From assembly GCA_002327315.1 (NCBI GenBank), contig DCVI01000124.1:1-6119 (forward strand): a stretch of DNA of 6,119 bases, written 5' to 3'. This stretch comes from Syntrophaceae bacterium UBA2192. GTDB lineage: Bacteria; Desulfobacterota; Syntrophia; Syntrophales; UBA2192. This document shows positions 4,829 through 6,119 of the stretch, one piece after another. The notes beneath the pieces are model-generated. The model worked only from the letters and a program-made list of their open reading frames with translations. It had not been told where the DNA came from and did not search any database. The first letter of the stretch is position 1, and every line of letters begins with the position of its first letter. The position numbers and the translations under genes were made by a program.

Positions 4829-5785
4829 CTAAACGGCAGAAAGCGTGTAAGTGGATCCGACGCTGCTGAGCACAAAAGCGGAGGGAAATGCATCGGATAA
4901 ACGGTGAATGGCATTCCATCCCGTGCAGTGCATCGGCACCACGACTGCAGGCGCCATCGCCTTTAGTGCATCAATTGTATTTCCTATGATCGGCTCGAAA
5001 AGCGGGCCTGCGAGATGGAACCCTCCCAGGACCGCGTGAACGGTTTGGACTCCGGTGAGCTTCTTTCCATAAAGCACCGTATTGACGATTCCTGCATGAC
5101 TGCACCCGCCGATCACCACGAGACCTTTGCCTTTCAAGAGAAGGAACAAGGCCTGATCGTCCAGGATCGGATCTTTTTCCAGGTTCCCGTTTTTTTCGAC
5201 CACCGCGTGGGGCATTCCCTTTTCAAAGGGAGTGGTTCGTTCCACCTCGCCGCTCACCAGGATCATGTCCTCGCAGATCAGTGTCGGCTCGGCAGTCTCC
5301 CTGATTTGACCTCCCCGGTTTTCGATCTCCCTCCGGACCAGCATGACGGGAAAGCGATCTTTTCCACCGTCCTTGCGGGTCACATAGCGGGGTGAATCAA
5401 AGGCATGGGGATGGACCAGCACGGGCATGGGCTTGTGCATTTTCTCCAATAATACATTCAGGGACCCCAGGTGATCCATGTGGCCGTGGCTGAGCACAAT
5501 CGCCTCGATTTCTTTCAGATCCAGTCCCAATTGTTCTATGTTATGCGGAACACCCACGGCACTGTACCCCGTATCGAGCAGGATCGTGTGCCTCTTGCTG
5601 CCTTCACAGACGGTCACCAGCAGAGAAAGGCCATGCTCGCCAACAAGGGTGTCGCTGAAAATCTCGCCGCCCCCTGAATGGTTTGCTCGACGGACCACCC
5701 TCGTACTGCCGAGGAGTATATCCACGTAATTATCCATGAGCGTGAGTATCTCTATGCTGTCGACTTCTCTCAATCTGCCGTTCAT
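4829..5785 (-). CDS. MBL-fold metallo-hydrolase, COG1237 type
   Basis: This 318-residue protein has the metallo-beta-lactamase fold signature HGHMDH at 100-105 (metal ligands H100, H102, D104, H105). Later motifs mark the COG1237 subgroup: DDQAL (209-213), GCSHAGIVNT (227-236, with H230), GGFHLAG (254-260, with H257) and MHCTG (285-289, with H286). Archaeal members of this subgroup include the enzyme that makes 7,8-dihydropterin-6-methyl phosphate in methanopterin synthesis, but most bacterial members have no known substrate. The protein should bind two metal ions in the cytoplasm. AGGGAG lies three bases before the ATG, and the family's DNYVD motif follows at 18-22, so the start is sound. 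It sits between a CGGC-type gene and the HdrCB-like gene on the same strand. It could be a hydrolase acting on a pterin or other phosphoester, but its role here is not established. Confidence 0.88.
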   Translation of the reverse strand: MNGRLREVDSIEILTLMDNYVDILLGSTRVVRRANHSGGGEIFSDTLVGEHGLSLLVTVCEGSKRHTILLDTGYSAVGVPHNIEQLGLDLKEIEAIVLSHGHMDHLGSLNVLLEKMHKPMPVLVHPHAFDSPRYVTRKDGGKDRFPVMLVRREIENRGGQIRETAEPTLICEDMILVSGEVERTTPFEKGMPHAVVEKNGNLEKDPILDDQALFLLLKGKGLVVIGGCSHAGIVNTVLYGKKLTGVQTVHAVLGGFHLAGPLFEPIIGNTIDALKAMAPAVVVPMHCTGWNAIHRLSDAFPSAFVLSSVGSTYTLSAV

Positions 5786-5911
5786 ATTCTCCCTATTCCA
5801 TTTCGCCTTGTGTTATTTTTTGCAAGGGATGCGATAAAGACAATCCGACACGTGGACGGACAGATTACTCCTTCTTGCTTATCTCCTTGCAGGGCTCCGG
5901 TGAAGCGGTTT

Positions 5912-6119
5912 TTAATCGTAACTTGCACGAGTCTTTTCATCCGTCATCGTCGGCGCGATAAGCGTCTTCCACTCGGCCTTCTCCCATGTCCCGAGAGACG
6001 TGTGCATCACGAGATACTTTTTCGGTATGGGGTGCGTCCCGACAACGACTTTGACCCCGTAGCGCCTTTCCAGAAAGGCTTTGAATGCTTCCACATGGGG
6101 ACAGGGGGGATAGCCGACG
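5912..6119 (-). CDS. Probable CGGC-domain protein, C-terminal part (cut by window edge)
   Basis: The reading frame is open from the right edge to the TAA at 5914-5912, giving 69 codons with no clear start inside. The visible end contains PPCPH followed by VEAFKAFLERRYGVKVVVGTH, then PIPKKYL and a GTW motif. The arrangement PCPH, an amphipathic helix, and a beta strand ending in TH matches my memory of the C-terminal half of CGGC-domain proteins, thought to bind metal through conserved Cys and His. The CGGC motif itself would lie outside the window. A GTG at 6094 lies within this frame, but it falls inside the conserved region and has no good ribosome binding site, so it is unlikely to be the start. 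The gene lies 126 bases upstream of the MBL-fold gene on the same strand. The family call is moderately sure; the function is unknown. Confidence 0.6.
   Translation of the reverse strand, partial: VGYPPCPHVEAFKAFLERRYGVKVVVGTHPIPKKYLVMHTSLGTWEKAEWKTLIAPTMTDEKTRASYD

Noticed and set aside
5813..5851. Twelve-residue micro-ORF (GTG to TAA, minus strand) before the MBL-fold gene
   Set aside because: The nearest AAGGAG is about 16 bases from the GTG, too far to be convincing, and a 13-codon frame is expected by chance.
1..6119. CRISPR array, tRNA, rRNA, or insertion sequence
   Set aside because: No regularly spaced direct repeats, tRNA-like cloverleaf, transposase motif or terminal inverted repeats were seen by reading the sequence.

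Overview
All supported genes in this window lie on the minus strand, so they read from right to left. The cysteine-rich, metal-handling gene content points to a strict anaerobe: a tandem NifX-type protein, small glycine-rich MPxFDxTGP proteins, a fused HdrC/HdrB-like iron-sulfur protein, a CGGC-type protein and a COG1237-type metallo-hydrolase. The composition is moderately GC-rich. A Desulfobacterota (deltaproteobacterial, Syntrophus-like) source fits best, but this is an inference from gene content and no marker gene is present.

Right half (about 6119 to 3753): the C-terminal end of a probable CGGC-domain protein runs in from the right edge. It is followed by a metallo-beta-lactamase-fold hydrolase (5785-4829). 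Next comes a 328-residue protein with two [4Fe-4S] ferredoxin motifs and a CCG domain, resembling HdrC and HdrB of heterodisulfide reductase fused together (4739-3753). An 11-bp hairpin (3652-3679) about 75 bases after its stop probably ends this unit.

Middle (3522 to 2383): a 12-helix MFS transporter of unknown substrate, with an inverted repeat just upstream and another just downstream. A 190-bp intergenic region follows. It holds a good sigma70-type promoter (TTGACA, 17 bases, TAGTTT) and a Fur-box-like site covering the predicted transcription start of the next gene.

Left half (2192 to 1): a tight operon-like run of a Fur-family regulator, a DUF5320-like protein, a second DUF5320-like protein, a two-domain NifX-like protein, and the first eight codons of a third DUF5320-like protein that runs off the left edge. 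The promoter layout suggests that the regulator represses its own operon in response to iron or another metal, and that the NifX/DUF5320 proteins are its output. NifX-type domains bind or carry metal-sulfur clusters such as FeMo-co precursors or the Mo-Cu cluster of the orange protein. The left half is therefore best read as a metal-responsive cassette for handling an unidentified metal cofactor. Nitrogenase structural genes are not seen. The function of the DUF5320-like proteins is unknown, and they are the least explained part of the window.
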